Under the pieces are notes generated by a model. It was not told where the DNA came from. It worked only from the letters and a program-made list of their open reading frames with translations, and ran no database searches. A stretch of DNA of 13,835 bases, taken from Methylobacterium sp. GTDB taxonomy: Bacteria > Pseudomonadota > Alphaproteobacteria > Rhizobiales > Beijerinckiaceae. The DNA lies in NCBI GenBank assembly GCA_021154065.1, contig JAJKJG010000348.1:1-13835 (forward strand), given 5' to 3'. This document shows, one piece after another, positions 1 through 7,494 of the stretch (positions are counted from its first letter, which is position 1; each line of letters opens with the position of its first letter). The translations under genes and the position numbers were made by a program.

Positions 1-141
1 CACAAGGAGCCGCCGGAGCTCGCGGGCGTGCCCTGGATCGGCAAGCCGGCCTCGATCGAGGCCCTGCTCGACGGCCTTGACGGGCTCACGGCGTCGCCGG
101 CGGCAGCGGTCCATTTCTCGGCCCGGGCCCTGACCCTCTGA
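1..141 (+). CDS. C-terminal end of a probable response-regulator receiver domain (partial, 5' end outside window)
   Basis: Only the last 46 residues are present, in frame 1, ending at TGA 139-141. The piece reads ...GVPWIGKPASIEALLDGL..., which resembles the end of a CheY-like receiver domain: a hydrophobic beta-5 strand, the conserved Lys-Pro pair, then the alpha-5 helix. In that family the Lys contacts the phosphorylated Asp. The Asp pocket and any output domain would lie upstream, so it cannot be told whether this is a single-domain regulator, a hybrid kinase receiver or something else. The assignment rests on the KP motif and helix pattern alone. The following 205 bases (142-346) hold no convincing gene or terminator. 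Confidence 0.5.
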   Translation, partial: HKEPPELAGVPWIGKPASIEALLDGLDGLTASPAAAVHFSARALTL

Positions 142-346
142 GGGGCGTCGGGCGTCCTCGTCCCACCGCGAGCGAGCGCCGAATCAGCGCCTTGGCGCGC
201 CGATGCCTTGGGGCGAACGCCGCGCCCGACCACAGGATCGCCACGAAGCTGCCGCAGGTGGAGGCCACCGATAAGGACAAGGCGGCCGGACGCAATCAAC
301 AGGCTCGCCAAAGAATCGCCGGTGGGACTCAAAGCAAGGATCACGC

Positions 347-1204
347 ATGACCATCATCCGTCGCTTTCTTCTGGCGCCGTCCTTCGCGCGCCTCGTCCGC
401 AAGGAGAGGGGCTCGGTGCGGATGACCGAGGGCTACTTCCCGACGCAATCGGGCCGGAACTCGCACGTCCTCGTCGAGGCCGGCCAATGCCACCTCGTGC
501 TCGTCACGCCCGAGGACGGGGCGGAGGAGCGCACCGAGGTGCCGCGCGCCCATGCCGACGCGCTCCTCGACGTCTGCGCCGGCAAGACCGTTTATGAGCG
601 CACCCGCGTTGCGATCGGCGGCGGGCGCGAGGCGCTCGTCGACCGCATCACGCATCCGGGCGCGCTCGACCTTGTCTCGGTCGAGTTCGACGACCGGGAC
701 GCCGCCGCGACCTTCCTTTCGCCGCCCTGGTTCGGTCCCGAGACGACGGCCGATGCCGCCTTCGACCGGCGCGCGATCGCGCTCGGCGGCCTGCCGGCGG
801 CGGGCGAGGTGGCGCTCTCGAACGCCGCCCTCGAGGCGCTTCTCGACATGCTCGAGGATCGCTTCGGGCGCTCGCGCTCGATTTCGGCGCCCTCGGCGCC
901 GCGGCGGACGGCGAACGACGGCGCCGTGATCGACGCGCTGCGCCGGCTCGCGAGCCCCGAAGAGCCGAGCCCCGCCGCCCCGGAGGTCGCGGCACACGAG
1001 GATACGGCGGCACGCGCGCTGCCGCGCCGGAACTTCCCGCGCGCCGCCGAGGGCGCCGCCGAGACCACCGCCGACGCCCGGATCGACGACGTCATCGCGA
1101 GCCTCTCGCAGGCGCTCGGCAGCCAAGCGGCGGCGCCCGAGGCCGAGGACCCGACCGCGATGCCGGACGTCGAGCGTCCGGTGACGCGCCTGCGCCGCGC
1201 TTAG
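347..1204 (+). CDS. CYTH-like domain protein, catalytically degenerate, with Ala/Pro-rich tail
   Basis: The 285-residue protein starts at ATG 347 with an AAGGA ribosome site 6 bases upstream. Residues 1 to about 145 follow the layout of CYTH proteins (class IV adenylate cyclase / triphosphate tunnel enzymes): an N-terminal strand IIRRFLLA, EGY at 28-30, VYERTRV at 82-88, ALVDRI at 96-101, LVSVEF at 109-114 and PPWFG..TTAD at 126-136, the last matching the PxWxGxEVTxD segment of the family. The signature ExExK is T-x-I-x-R here (residues 2-6), and several tunnel acidic and basic residues appear lost (for example S111 where a Glu is usual), so phosphohydrolase or cyclase activity is doubtful. 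Residues 150-285 contain a predicted helix (157-175) and then low-complexity Ala/Pro/Glu/Arg sequence, probably disordered. It looks monocistronic, closed by the terminator at 1233-1259. A binding or structural role is an inference only. Confidence 0.7.
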   Translation: MTIIRRFLLAPSFARLVRKERGSVRMTEGYFPTQSGRNSHVLVEAGQCHLVLVTPEDGAEERTEVPRAHADALLDVCAGKTVYERTRVAIGGGREALVDRITHPGALDLVSVEFDDRDAAATFLSPPWFGPETTADAAFDRRAIALGGLPAAGEVALSNAALEALLDMLEDRFGRSRSISAPSAPRRTANDGAVIDALRRLASPEEPSPAAPEVAAHEDTAARALPRRNFPRAAEGAAETTADARIDDVIASLSQALGSQAAAPEAEDPTAMPDVERPVTRLRRA

Positions 1205-1232
1205 ACGCGTCGGCGACGCCCTTTCGTCTGAG

Positions 1233-1259
1233 ACGGCCGGCCCTCGCGCCGGCCGTTTT
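1233..1259 (+). terminator. Rho-independent terminator after the CYTH-like gene
   Basis: A perfect 8-bp stem, ACGGCCGG (1233-1240) and CCGGCCGT (1249-1256), with an 8-base loop, is followed by TTTT (1256-1259). It lies 28 bases after the CYTH-like stop codon and about 50 bases before the ABC exporter start, which makes these two genes separate transcription units. Confidence 0.75.
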
Positions 1260-1310
1260 GGTGTCGGGCGTCGATTGAGATCGCGTCGGCCTCGTGATAG
1301 CGCGGTCGGG

Positions 1311-3086
1311 ATGTCTCGAACGCTCGCGCCGATCTCGGGAGACACCCTGCCCGCGATCCGGCGACTGTGGCGGGAGTGGATGCGGCCGCACCGCGGCGAG
1401 CTCGCCGCCGTCGCCGGGCTCGTCGTCCTCGTCGCCGGCACGACCGGGCTCTATCCGGTCCTCATCAAGGCGGCCTTCGACGCCTTCTCGGCCAAGGACG
1501 AGCGCGCCATCATGCTGGCGCCGCTGTTCGTGGTGGCGGTCACGGCGGTCAAGGGCTTCTCGCTCCTCGGCCTCACGGTCCTGACCAACCGCGTCGTGAC
1601 CCGCATCGAGGCCGACATGCAGACGGCCCTCTATGCGCATCTGATCGATGCGGATCTGGCCCAGCTCGGGCGCGAGAGCCCGGCCGCGCTGACGCAGCGC
1701 TTCACGACCGATTTCGCCTTCATCAAGGAAGCGTTGACGCGGCTCTCGACCGTGTTCCTGCGCGAGGTCGCGACCATCCTGGCGCTGATCGCCGCGATGC
1801 TGTGGATCGACCCGGTCCTGACCCTCGTCGCGGCGCTGGTCGGACCTTTCATCGCCCATCCGATCGCGCGGCTCGGCCAGAAGCTGAAGCGGGTCGCGAC
1901 CCGTACGCAGGAACAGGTCGGCGAGATGGCGAGCCTGATCTCTGAAAGCCTCGCCGGCGCCCGCGTCGCCAAGGCCTACGGTCTCGAGGGCTATCTGAAG
2001 GGCCGGGTCGCGACCGCGTTCGACGAGATCCGGCGGCTCAAGATGAAGGCCGCGAATGCCCGCGGCCGGCTCGATCCGCTCCTCGAAGCCGGAGGCGGCG
2101 TCGCCGTCGCGGCCGTGCTGATCCTGATCGGCTGGCGCATCCTCGACGGCCGCTCGACGGTCGGCGATTTCACCGGCTTCGTGTCGGCGCTGATCCTCGC
2201 CTCGCAGCCGATCCGGGCGCTTGGCAACCTCAACGCCATCGTGCAGGAGGCCGGCGCGGCGCTGAAGCGGACCTTCGCCAAGATGGACGAGGCCCCCGAT
2301 ATCCGCGAGCGGCCGGAGGCGGCGACGCTCGCCGTCAAGCGCGGCGAGATCCGCTTCGAGCGCGTCCGCTTCCGCTATCGCGACGACGTCGTCGCGCTCG
2401 ACGGCATCGACTTTACCGCGCCGGCGGCAAAGACCACGGCGCTGATCGGACGCTCGGGGTCCGGCAAGTCGACGCTCCTGTCGCTCGTGCCGCGGCTCTA
2501 CGACGTCACCGGCGGCGCCGTCCGGATCGACGGCACGGACGTGCGCGACGCGACCCTGGCCTCGCTTCGCGCCAATATCGCGGTCGTCAGCCAGGACGTG
2601 GTTCTGTTCGACGACACCGTGCGGGCGAACATCGCCTTCGGCCGGCCGGGCGCGAGCGAGGAGGCGATCATCGAGGCCGCCAAGGCCGCCGCCGCGCACG
2701 AGTTTATCGCCCGCCTCCCCGAGGGCTACGCGGCCCAGGTCGGCCACGGCGGCAACCGCCTGTCCGGCGGCGAGCGCCAGCGCATCGCGCTCGCCCGCGC
2801 CTTCCTCAAGGACGCGCCGATCCTGCTCCTCGATGAGGCGACGAGCGCGCTCGATTCGGAATCCGAGCGCCTTGTCCAGGCGGCGATCGCGCGGCTGATG
2901 CGCGGCCGCACGACGCTCGTCATCGCGCACCGGCTGTCGACGGTGCGCGACGCCGATCTCATCGTGGTTATGGAAGCGGGCCGCATCGTCGAAGCCGGAA
3001 CGCACGAGGCGCTGATCGCCCGCGGCGGCGCCTATGCCCGCATGCAGCGCCTGCAAGTGCTCGACGACATTCCGCCGGCGGCGTGA
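1311..3086 (+). CDS. ABC exporter half-transporter (fused membrane + ATPase domains, MsbA-like)
   Basis: The product is 591 residues from ATG 1311; an in-frame TTG at 1275 would add 12 residues, and neither start has a clear ribosome site. The N-terminal half is a six-helix exporter domain, with membrane segments near 31-52, 68-90, 150-185 (two) and 250-290. The C-terminal half has a full ABC ATPase: Walker A GRSGSGKST at 380-388, signature LSGGERQ from 484, Walker B ILLLDEAT at 504-511, D-loop SALD, and switch His540 in IAHRLST. The domain order and length match homodimeric exporters of the MsbA/lipid A family, which move lipids, drugs or peptides outward across the inner membrane. The substrate cannot be told from sequence. 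The gene ends 6 bases from the convergent phosphatase stop codon. Confidence 0.92.
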   Translation: MSRTLAPISGDTLPAIRRLWREWMRPHRGELAAVAGLVVLVAGTTGLYPVLIKAAFDAFSAKDERAIMLAPLFVVAVTAVKGFSLLGLTVLTNRVVTRIEADMQTALYAHLIDADLAQLGRESPAALTQRFTTDFAFIKEALTRLSTVFLREVATILALIAAMLWIDPVLTLVAALVGPFIAHPIARLGQKLKRVATRTQEQVGEMASLISESLAGARVAKAYGLEGYLKGRVATAFDEIRRLKMKAANARGRLDPLLEAGGGVAVAAVLILIGWRILDGRSTVGDFTGFVSALILASQPIRALGNLNAIVQEAGAALKRTFAKMDEAPDIRERPEAATLAVKRGEIRFERVRFRYRDDVVALDGIDFTAPAAKTTALIGRSGSGKSTLLSLVPRLYDVTGGAVRIDGTDVRDATLASLRANIAVVSQDVVLFDDTVRANIAFGRPGASEEAIIEAAKAAAAHEFIARLPEGYAAQVGHGGNRLSGGERQRIALARAFLKDAPILLLDEATSALDSESERLVQAAIARLMRGRTTLVIAHRLSTVRDADLIVVMEAGRIVEAGTHEALIARGGAYARMQRLQVLDDIPPAA

Positions 3087-3092
3087 GGCGCC

Positions 3093-3815
3093 CTACTCCC
3101 GGCGCAGGATGCGGTCGAGCACGACGTCGGACCAGAAGCTCGGTCGGAAGTCGCGCATGAGTGCCTCGGGATCGTAGCTCCGCTCGACCCATTCGAGGAA
3201 CGGGATGCCCTTCGCCTCGCCTTCGTGCCGGTAGCGCGCGAAGAACGCATCGAGGATGCCGGTCCGGGCGAAGCGGAGATGGCCGAAGCGGAAGGAGAGC
3301 TGGCGCAACGCCTGCGTCACCGTGCGGCCCTCATGGATCACGAGGTACAGCGCCGCGACGAAGCCGGCCCGATCGGCGCCCGACTTGCAATGGATCACCG
3401 CGGGATATTGCAGCCCGGCGAAAAAGTCCTTGGCACCGAGGATGGTGTCGCGGTCCGGCGCCTCGCGCGAGCGCACCACGAATTCGACGAGGTCGAGGCC
3501 GAGCCGGTCGCAGGCGTCCTTCTGCAGCTGCCAGGAGCCGTGCTCGCGCCCGCCGCGCAGGTTGATGACGGTGCGCACCCCGCGCTCGGCGAACCAGGCG
3601 AGCTGATGCGGCGCCGGCTGCGCCGAGCGCCACAGGTTCGGCGAGACCTGGTGCCGGTTGAGATACAACAGTCGGAAGGCGCCGTGGTCGACGAGCACCA
3701 TATGGGCCCAGGCCCGGAAGCGCCCGGCGCCGCCGCCGACCGGCCGGTCCCAGCGCGCGATGCGGGCCATCCGCCGCGCGTAGCGGAGCTCCGGCTTTAA
3801 GAAACGGTTAAGCAC
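3093..3815 (-). CDS. Tyrosine / dual-specificity protein phosphatase
   Basis: The 240-residue protein reads from GTG 3815, the first possible start after an in-frame TGA. An ATG at 3770 (residue 16) is an alternative start. The core contains LWRSAQPAPHQL at 61-72, TVINLRG at 82-88 and the CX5R active-site loop HCKSGADRAG at 142-151, with nucleophile Cys143 and phosphate-binding Arg149. Ala150 stands where classical enzymes have Ser/Thr. The C-terminal part (RQLSFRFGHL.. to ..FLEWV) is helical and resembles bacterial relatives of this fold that share the stretch ahead of the active site. In the family the Cys forms a phospho-enzyme intermediate; the substrate here is unknown. The gene stands alone, tail-to-tail with the ABC exporter, and shares a 275-base divergent intergenic region with the acetyltransferase. 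A CtrA-like box overlaps its 5' end. Confidence 0.85.
   Translation of the reverse strand: MLNRFLKPELRYARRMARIARWDRPVGGGAGRFRAWAHMVLVDHGAFRLLYLNRHQVSPNLWRSAQPAPHQLAWFAERGVRTVINLRGGREHGSWQLQKDACDRLGLDLVEFVVRSREAPDRDTILGAKDFFAGLQYPAVIHCKSGADRAGFVAALYLVIHEGRTVTQALRQLSFRFGHLRFARTGILDAFFARYRHEGEAKGIPFLEWVERSYDPEALMRDFRPSFWSDVVLDRILRRE
3797..3811. promoter_or_regulatory. CtrA-like box, TTAA-N7-TTAA
   Basis: TTAA (3797-3800), GAAACGG, TTAA (3808-3811) matches the full binding consensus of the alphaproteobacterial cell-cycle regulator CtrA, TTAA-N7-TTAA. On the minus strand it reads TTAACCGTTTCTTAA. Two TTAA words at exact spacing are unlikely in DNA this GC-rich, but the box overlaps the first codons of the phosphatase if GTG 3815 is the start. 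If translation begins at ATG 3770, the box lies 27 bases upstream of it. Binding is inferred from the motif alone. Confidence 0.4.
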
Positions 3816-4090
3816 TCTTCATCAATCTTAAACGACAGCCGGAGTCGAGCACGGAATCGGTCAGGCCGGATGAGCGGAGAGCGCGCCCTTAGCAGCGATG
3901 TGCCTCGGGAGCAACGAGGCCGCCCGGGGCGCCATTGTGGCCTTTTCACAACGCTCCACAGGCGGGTGCGGACCGGCACCGCGGACGCGCTTTCCCATCG
4001 CGTAACCTTGGCGCAGATTTCGCTTCGGCAGCGACGCTTCCCGACCATGCGGGCGGTCTTGCACCGCAGGCCTCGACAGGTCCGATCGCC

Positions 4091-4597
4091 ATGAAAGAAC
4101 TGACCATCAGCATCCGCCGGGCGCGCACCGAGGACGCCGCCGCGCTGTCGGGCGTTTTCGACAGCGCCTGGCGGGAGGCCTATCAGGGCATCATTCCGGC
4201 GATCGCCCTCGAGCGCATGATGGCGCGGCGCGGGCCGCGCTGGTGGCTCTCGACGGTCGGACGCGGCCGCCCGCTCGTCGTGCTCGACGTCGGCGAGACG
4301 GTCGCCGGCTACGTCTCCTACGGCCGCTGCCGCGACCGCTCGCTGCCGGCCGACGGCGAGATCGACGAGCTCTATCTCGCGCCCGAATACCAGGGCGTCG
4401 GCTTCGGCACGCGGCTGTTCAAATGCGTCCGCAACGACATGATCGACCGCGGCATCAAGCGCATCGCGGTGTGGTCGCTCACCGAGAACGAGCGCGCCCG
4501 CGGCTTCTACGAGCGCCTCGGCGGCAAGGTCGTCGCCGAGACGACCGACCGCGTCGCCGGATCGTGCCTGGCGAAGGTCGCCTACCTCTTCCGCTGA
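4091..4597 (+). CDS. GNAT family N-acetyltransferase
   Basis: The product is 168 residues from ATG 4091 (MKELTISIRRART...), the point where GNAT homology begins; the frame is open upstream to 3935 but that part does not look like protein. The fold is visible: a beta-1 strand (ISIRRAR), helix EDAAALSGVFDSAWREAYQG with the start typical of this subgroup, motif A IDELYLAPEYQGVGFGTRL at 91-109 with the acetyl-CoA pyrophosphate loop Q101-G-V-G-F-G106, and motif B NERARGFYERLGG at 133-145. Such enzymes move the acetyl group of acetyl-CoA to an amine; the acceptor is unknown. There is a weak ACAGG ribosome site at 4076-4080. It is a single gene, divergent from the phosphatase, and the CCTCTCC hairpin follows its stop at once. 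Confidence 0.85.
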   Translation: MKELTISIRRARTEDAAALSGVFDSAWREAYQGIIPAIALERMMARRGPRWWLSTVGRGRPLVVLDVGETVAGYVSYGRCRDRSLPADGEIDELYLAPEYQGVGFGTRLFKCVRNDMIDRGIKRIAVWSLTENERARGFYERLGGKVVAETTDRVAGSCLAKVAYLFR

Positions 4598-4600
4598 CCC

Positions 4601-4622
4601 CCTCTCCGGCCCGCGGGAGAGG
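4601..4622. repeat. CCTCTCC/GGAGAGG palindrome of a dispersed-repeat type
   Basis: CCTCTCC (4601-4607) pairs with GGAGAGG (4616-4622) around an 8-base loop, three bases after the acetyltransferase stop codon. The purine-rich GGGCGAGGGCC that follows at about 4641-4651 completes a pattern I associate with a short intergenic palindrome common in high-GC alphaproteobacteria. It may also act as a transcription stop, though there is no T tract. Confidence 0.45.
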
Positions 4623-4681
4623 CCGACTCGCGAAGAGAGCGGGCGAGGGCCTGCGGCTTGTCGGCGCCGCTGCCGGCTCCT

Positions 4682-4781
4682 AGAGCGCGATGACTTCTCG
4701 TCGAGTTGTCATCCCGCTCTCCCTCCTCGTTTGAGCATGATCTTTTCCGAAAACGGGTAGCCACTTTTCGGGATCATGCTT
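4682..4781. repeat. Composite two-hairpin intergenic repeat typical of Hyphomicrobiales
   Basis: Two hairpins lie side by side. The first is AGAGCGCGATGAC (4682-4694) paired with GTCATCCCGCTCT (4708-4720), with one mismatch. The second pairs AGCATGATC (4734-4742) with GATCATGCT (4772-4780) and CCGAAAA (4747-4753) with TTTTCGG (4765-4771), leaving a TTTT bulge on the left arm. From general knowledge this double-palindrome unit is scattered in many copies through Bradyrhizobium, Methylobacterium, Bosea and related genomes. Here it fills the spacer before ppa and ends about 30 bases before its start codon, so it probably lies inside the ppa leader. Confidence 0.75.
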
Positions 4782-4811
4782 TAGACAGGCGCCTCGCCAG
4801 GGGAGACCGCC

Positions 4812-5345
4812 ATGCGCATCGACGCCATTCCGATCGGCAAGGACCCGCCGCACGACGTCAACGTCGTGATCGAGGTGCCGATCGGCGGCGAGCCGATCAA
4901 GTACGAGATGGACAAGGCCGCCGGCACCCTCGTCGTCGACCGCTTCCTCTACACGGCTATGCGCTACCCCGGGAACTACGGGTTCATCCCGCACACGCTC
5001 TCCGGCGACGGCGACCCCTGCGACGTGCTCGTCGCGAACACGCGCGCCATCGTGCCGGGCGCGGTGATGAGCGTGCGCCCGGTCGGCGTGCTGCTGATGG
5101 AGGACGAGGCCGGCGAGGACGAGAAGATCGTCGCCGTGCCGTCGCGCAAGCTCACGGCGCGCTACGAGCGCATCCAGAGCTACACCGACCTGCCCGACAT
5201 CACCGTCCAGCAAATCCAGCACTTCTTCGAGCACTACAAGGACCTCGAGCCCGGCAAATGGGTCAAGGTCGTGCGCTGGGGCAGCGCCGAGGACGCGAAG
5301 CGTTTGATCGAGGAGGGGATCGAGCGGGCGAAGGGCAAAGGCTGA
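4812..5345 (+). CDS. ppa: Inorganic pyrophosphatase, family I (soluble)
   Basis: The 177-residue protein starts at ATG 4812 after the purine-rich GGGGAGA. The enzyme hydrolyses pyrophosphate to two phosphates in the cytoplasm and so pulls biosynthetic reactions forward; it is normally essential. The signature DGDPCDVLV lies at 66-74. Active-site residues match the E. coli enzyme with an offset of one: Glu21, Lys30, Glu32, Arg44, Tyr56, Asp66, Asp71, Asp98 and Asp103. The length is normal for the bacterial hexameric form. The gene is preceded by the composite repeat and ends three bases before the stop codon of the convergent flavin monooxygenase. Nothing is missing. Confidence 0.97.
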   Translation: MRIDAIPIGKDPPHDVNVVIEVPIGGEPIKYEMDKAAGTLVVDRFLYTAMRYPGNYGFIPHTLSGDGDPCDVLVANTRAIVPGAVMSVRPVGVLLMEDEAGEDEKIVAVPSRKLTARYERIQSYTDLPDITVQQIQHFFEHYKDLEPGKWVKVVRWGSAEDAKRLIEEGIERAKGKG

Positions 5346-5348
5346 TCC

Positions 5349-6638
5349 TCACAGCGCCTCCCCCCGCATCAGCCGCGGCGCCTCGCCCGAAAGCCCCGCC
5401 GCCTCGCGGATGAAGAAGCGCTTCAGCGCCGGCATGCGGTCCACCAACCCTAATCCGAGATCGCGGATCAGGCGCACCGGCAGGAGGTCATTCGAGAACA
5501 GCCGGTTCAGCCCGTCGGTGACGAGGCCCATCGCGAAGGTGTCGAAGCGGCGGGCGCGCTCGTAGGTCGCGAGCACGGCGTCGCCGCCGGGATCGAGCCC
5601 GAGCCGCACCGCGTCGACGACGCTCTCGGCGAGCGCTGCCGCGTCCTTGAGGCCGAGGTTGAGGCCCTGGCCGGCGATCGGGTGGATGACGTGCGCGGCG
5701 TCGCCGAGGAGCGCCAGGCGCGGGGCGGCAAAGCGGCGTGCGATGCCGAAAGCCAGCGGGTGCGCCTGCGGCGGCGTCTCGATCGCGATCCGCCCGAGCC
5801 GCAGCCCGAAGCGGCGCTCGATCTCGTCCCGCTGGTCCTCGGGATCGAGCCCGAGGAGGTGCGGCACGCTTCCGGCGTCCTCGGTCCAGACGATCGAGGA
5901 GCGGTGGCCGAGCGGCCCGCCGGGCGCAAGCGGCAACATCGCGAACGGCCCCGCCGGCAGGAAGTGCTCGACGGCGCGGCCCTCATGGTCGCGCTCATGC
6001 GCGATCGTCGCGACGATCGCCGATTGCGGATACGACCAGCCGACCCAGCCGATGCCGGCCTCCTCGCGCAGCCGCGAGCGGGCGCCGTCGGCCGCGACCA
6101 GCAGATGAGCGTGCGCGCTGCCGCCGCCGGTGAGGCGCAGCCACACCGCCTCGTCCTTGGCCTCGTAGCCTACGGCCGCGGCCGGGTGCAGGTCGACGGC
6201 CGCCGCACGGCAGGCCTCGATCAGCGCCGCCGCGAGCGCGCCGCTCTCGACCATGTGGGCGAAGGGCTCGCCGGGCTCGACCTCGCCGTCGAAGGTCAGG
6301 AACACCGGCCGCACCGGATCCGACACCCGGCTGTCGGTGATCACCATGTCGAGGATCGGCTGCGCCCCACCCTCGATCGCCCCCCAGACCCCGAGCGCCG
6401 CGAGCATCCGCCGGGCGCCGGCGGCGATCGCATAGGCGCGCCTGTCGCCGGCGGGATCGCGGGCGAGCGCCGGATCGTAGACCGCCACCTCGAGCGCGGA
6501 GCCGAGCGCCTGCTTCAGTGCCAGCGCCAGCGCCAATCCCGCGACGCCGCCGCCGGCGATGGCGACGCGCCAGCCGGCCGGTATGGTTTCGGATTTGTCG
6601 AGGCGATCGGCCACGGCTCTTTCTGCTCCCGCCGGCAC
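5349..6638 (-). CDS. UbiH/UbiF/COQ6 family FAD-dependent monooxygenase
   Basis: The product is 429 residues from GTG 6638, with GAGGGA about 9 bases upstream; a second GTG at 6614 is possible. Members hydroxylate the aromatic ring of ubiquinone precursors, using NAD(P)H and oxygen at the membrane surface. Sequence signs are the dinucleotide-binding motif GGGVAG at 29-34, the DG motif VAADGARSRLRE at 181-192, and the second FAD motif LLGDAAHVIHPIAGQGLN at 310-327 that defines the UbiH/COQ6 group. Its length is slightly above usual because of about 23 extra N-terminal residues. Which ring position it hydroxylates (UbiH, UbiF, UbiI or UbiL/UbiM type) cannot be told here. It is convergent with ppa and divergent from the 6807-7953 cassette. 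Confidence 0.9.
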   Translation of the reverse strand: MPAGAERAVADRLDKSETIPAGWRVAIAGGGVAGLALALALKQALGSALEVAVYDPALARDPAGDRRAYAIAAGARRMLAALGVWGAIEGGAQPILDMVITDSRVSDPVRPVFLTFDGEVEPGEPFAHMVESGALAAALIEACRAAAVDLHPAAAVGYEAKDEAVWLRLTGGGSAHAHLLVAADGARSRLREEAGIGWVGWSYPQSAIVATIAHERDHEGRAVEHFLPAGPFAMLPLAPGGPLGHRSSIVWTEDAGSVPHLLGLDPEDQRDEIERRFGLRLGRIAIETPPQAHPLAFGIARRFAAPRLALLGDAAHVIHPIAGQGLNLGLKDAAALAESVVDAVRLGLDPGGDAVLATYERARRFDTFAMGLVTDGLNRLFSNDLLPVRLIRDLGLGLVDRMPALKRFFIREAAGLSGEAPRLMRGEAL

Positions 6639-6806
6639 GCGCTGTCATCCCTCATGTGTTCTTCCCATGACCCGCCGATGGCCTTTGGCTGTTCGCCGAT
6701 ATAGAGTTCGAAACCCTGGGCTGCGGGAAGGTAAGCGCCACTGATAACAGCCGGCGGCATGAAATCGACATCGTCGTCCTGACGCGCGACAACGGGTTTC
6801 CAAGGC

Positions 6807-6947
6807 ATGACGAGATTGCGCTGGCGGACCCCACCTTCGGAATACTGGCTTGCCTATGCAGATGCACAGGAAGCCCCGGCGCCTTCGGAATCGAACTCCG
6901 TCATCTGGAACCCTGAAGTCACCGTGCTCTCCGTAAAGGGGACGTGA
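6807..6947 (+). CDS. Small hypothetical ORF abutting the next gene (46 residues)
   Basis: The ORF runs ATG 6807 to TGA 6945-6947, and the next gene's ATG begins at 6948, the very next base. This would allow translational coupling. The predicted peptide starts MTRLRWRTPPSEYWLAYADA and ends WNPEVTVLSVKGT. Third-position G/C is about two thirds by hand count, lower than flanking housekeeping genes but the highest of the three codon positions. Against it, there is no proper ribosome site (AAGG only one base from the ATG), and the opposite strand is open over part of the same bases. No family was recognised. It may be a genuine leader gene of the cassette or only the leader of the 165-residue gene. 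Confidence 0.35.
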   Translation: MTRLRWRTPPSEYWLAYADAQEAPAPSESNSVIWNPEVTVLSVKGT

Positions 6948-7445
6948 ATGGCTGAGGTCGAAGAACGGCTGAAGAGCCTCTCGAGCCGGGCCCAGGCGAA
7001 GCTTGGCGTCCAAGCTTCGAAAGCCGCCCAAGACGCGCTGAAGCAGCGACTCGCGTCTGTGGCTACCGAGCTCGCCTTGGAGTGGATCGTCGGAGAGCGA
7101 CGATTCGAGAGCCAAGGCGAGCAGGCCGAATACTGGTTGGCGCGGCTGTACGAGGAAATCTTCGTCGATGAGCAGCCTGAGGCGCGCAGCATCTATGACC
7201 GTTTCGGCTTTTCGCTCCCGCGCGCGCAGTACCTTGCTCGTCTGCTGCGAGCCCGCCGCTCGGCGCATTGGCGTTCCGCCGCCCGTATCGAGGTCGTCAG
7301 CGCCTTGGAGGGCATCGAAGCAAAGGCCAAGGCCGCCGCAGCGAAGGAGGCCGCCCGAACCCAGCGATTTGATCTCAGCCTCTCCCGCGGAGGCTACGAG
7401 GAACTGATCGTGCGGTACGGCTACGTCGCAGGTGGTTTTCGATAA
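6948..7445 (+). CDS. Hypothetical protein, mostly helical (165 residues)
   Basis: Starts at ATG 6948 behind a strong AAAGGGG at 6935-6941, six bases away. Not recognised as a known family. The N-terminal 60 residues look like one or two amphipathic helices rich in Ala, Lys, Glu and Gln. The middle (about 57-110: EYWLARLYEEIF..., then IYDRFGFSLPRAQYLARLLRARR) alternates acidic and basic helices. Residues 115-135 are an Ala/Lys/Glu helix, and the end (RGGYEELIVRYGYVAGGF) is aromatic and Gly-rich. There is no signal peptide or membrane segment, so it is likely cytoplasmic. Codon use is less GC-biased than in ppa or the ABC genes, which suggests later acquisition. The gene for a small membrane protein follows 49 bases later, so the two may form an operon. 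Confidence 0.75.
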   Translation: MAEVEERLKSLSSRAQAKLGVQASKAAQDALKQRLASVATELALEWIVGERRFESQGEQAEYWLARLYEEIFVDEQPEARSIYDRFGFSLPRAQYLARLLRARRSAHWRSAARIEVVSALEGIEAKAKAAAAKEAARTQRFDLSLSRGGYEELIVRYGYVAGGFR

Positions 7446-7494
7446 CCGCCGAAACGGCGCTGGCGATATTGACGCTCATTCGCGAGGAGAAGCC

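Noticed and set aside
86..295. A minus-strand ORF with a signal-peptide-like beginning (MRPAALSLSVASTCG...)
   Set aside because: It has only a TTG start without a ribosome site, turns into Arg/Pro-rich noise, and overlaps the response-regulator end. The hydrophobic run is likely chance.
1092..3056. A 654-codon open frame on the minus strand
   Set aside because: It lies opposite the ABC exporter, is dominated by Arg/Asp/Gly/His from GC-rich codons, and shows no domain. It is an antisense shadow of a strongly GC3-biased gene.
3935..3951. TTGTG-N7-CACAA inverted repeat in the divergent spacer
   Set aside because: Five-base arms are too short to call an operator, and there is no matching promoter or second copy nearby.
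3935..4090. N-terminal extension of the GNAT protein from 3935
   Set aside because: The added 52 residues are His/Arg/Ala-rich and unlike the family, whereas homology begins exactly at ATG 4091.
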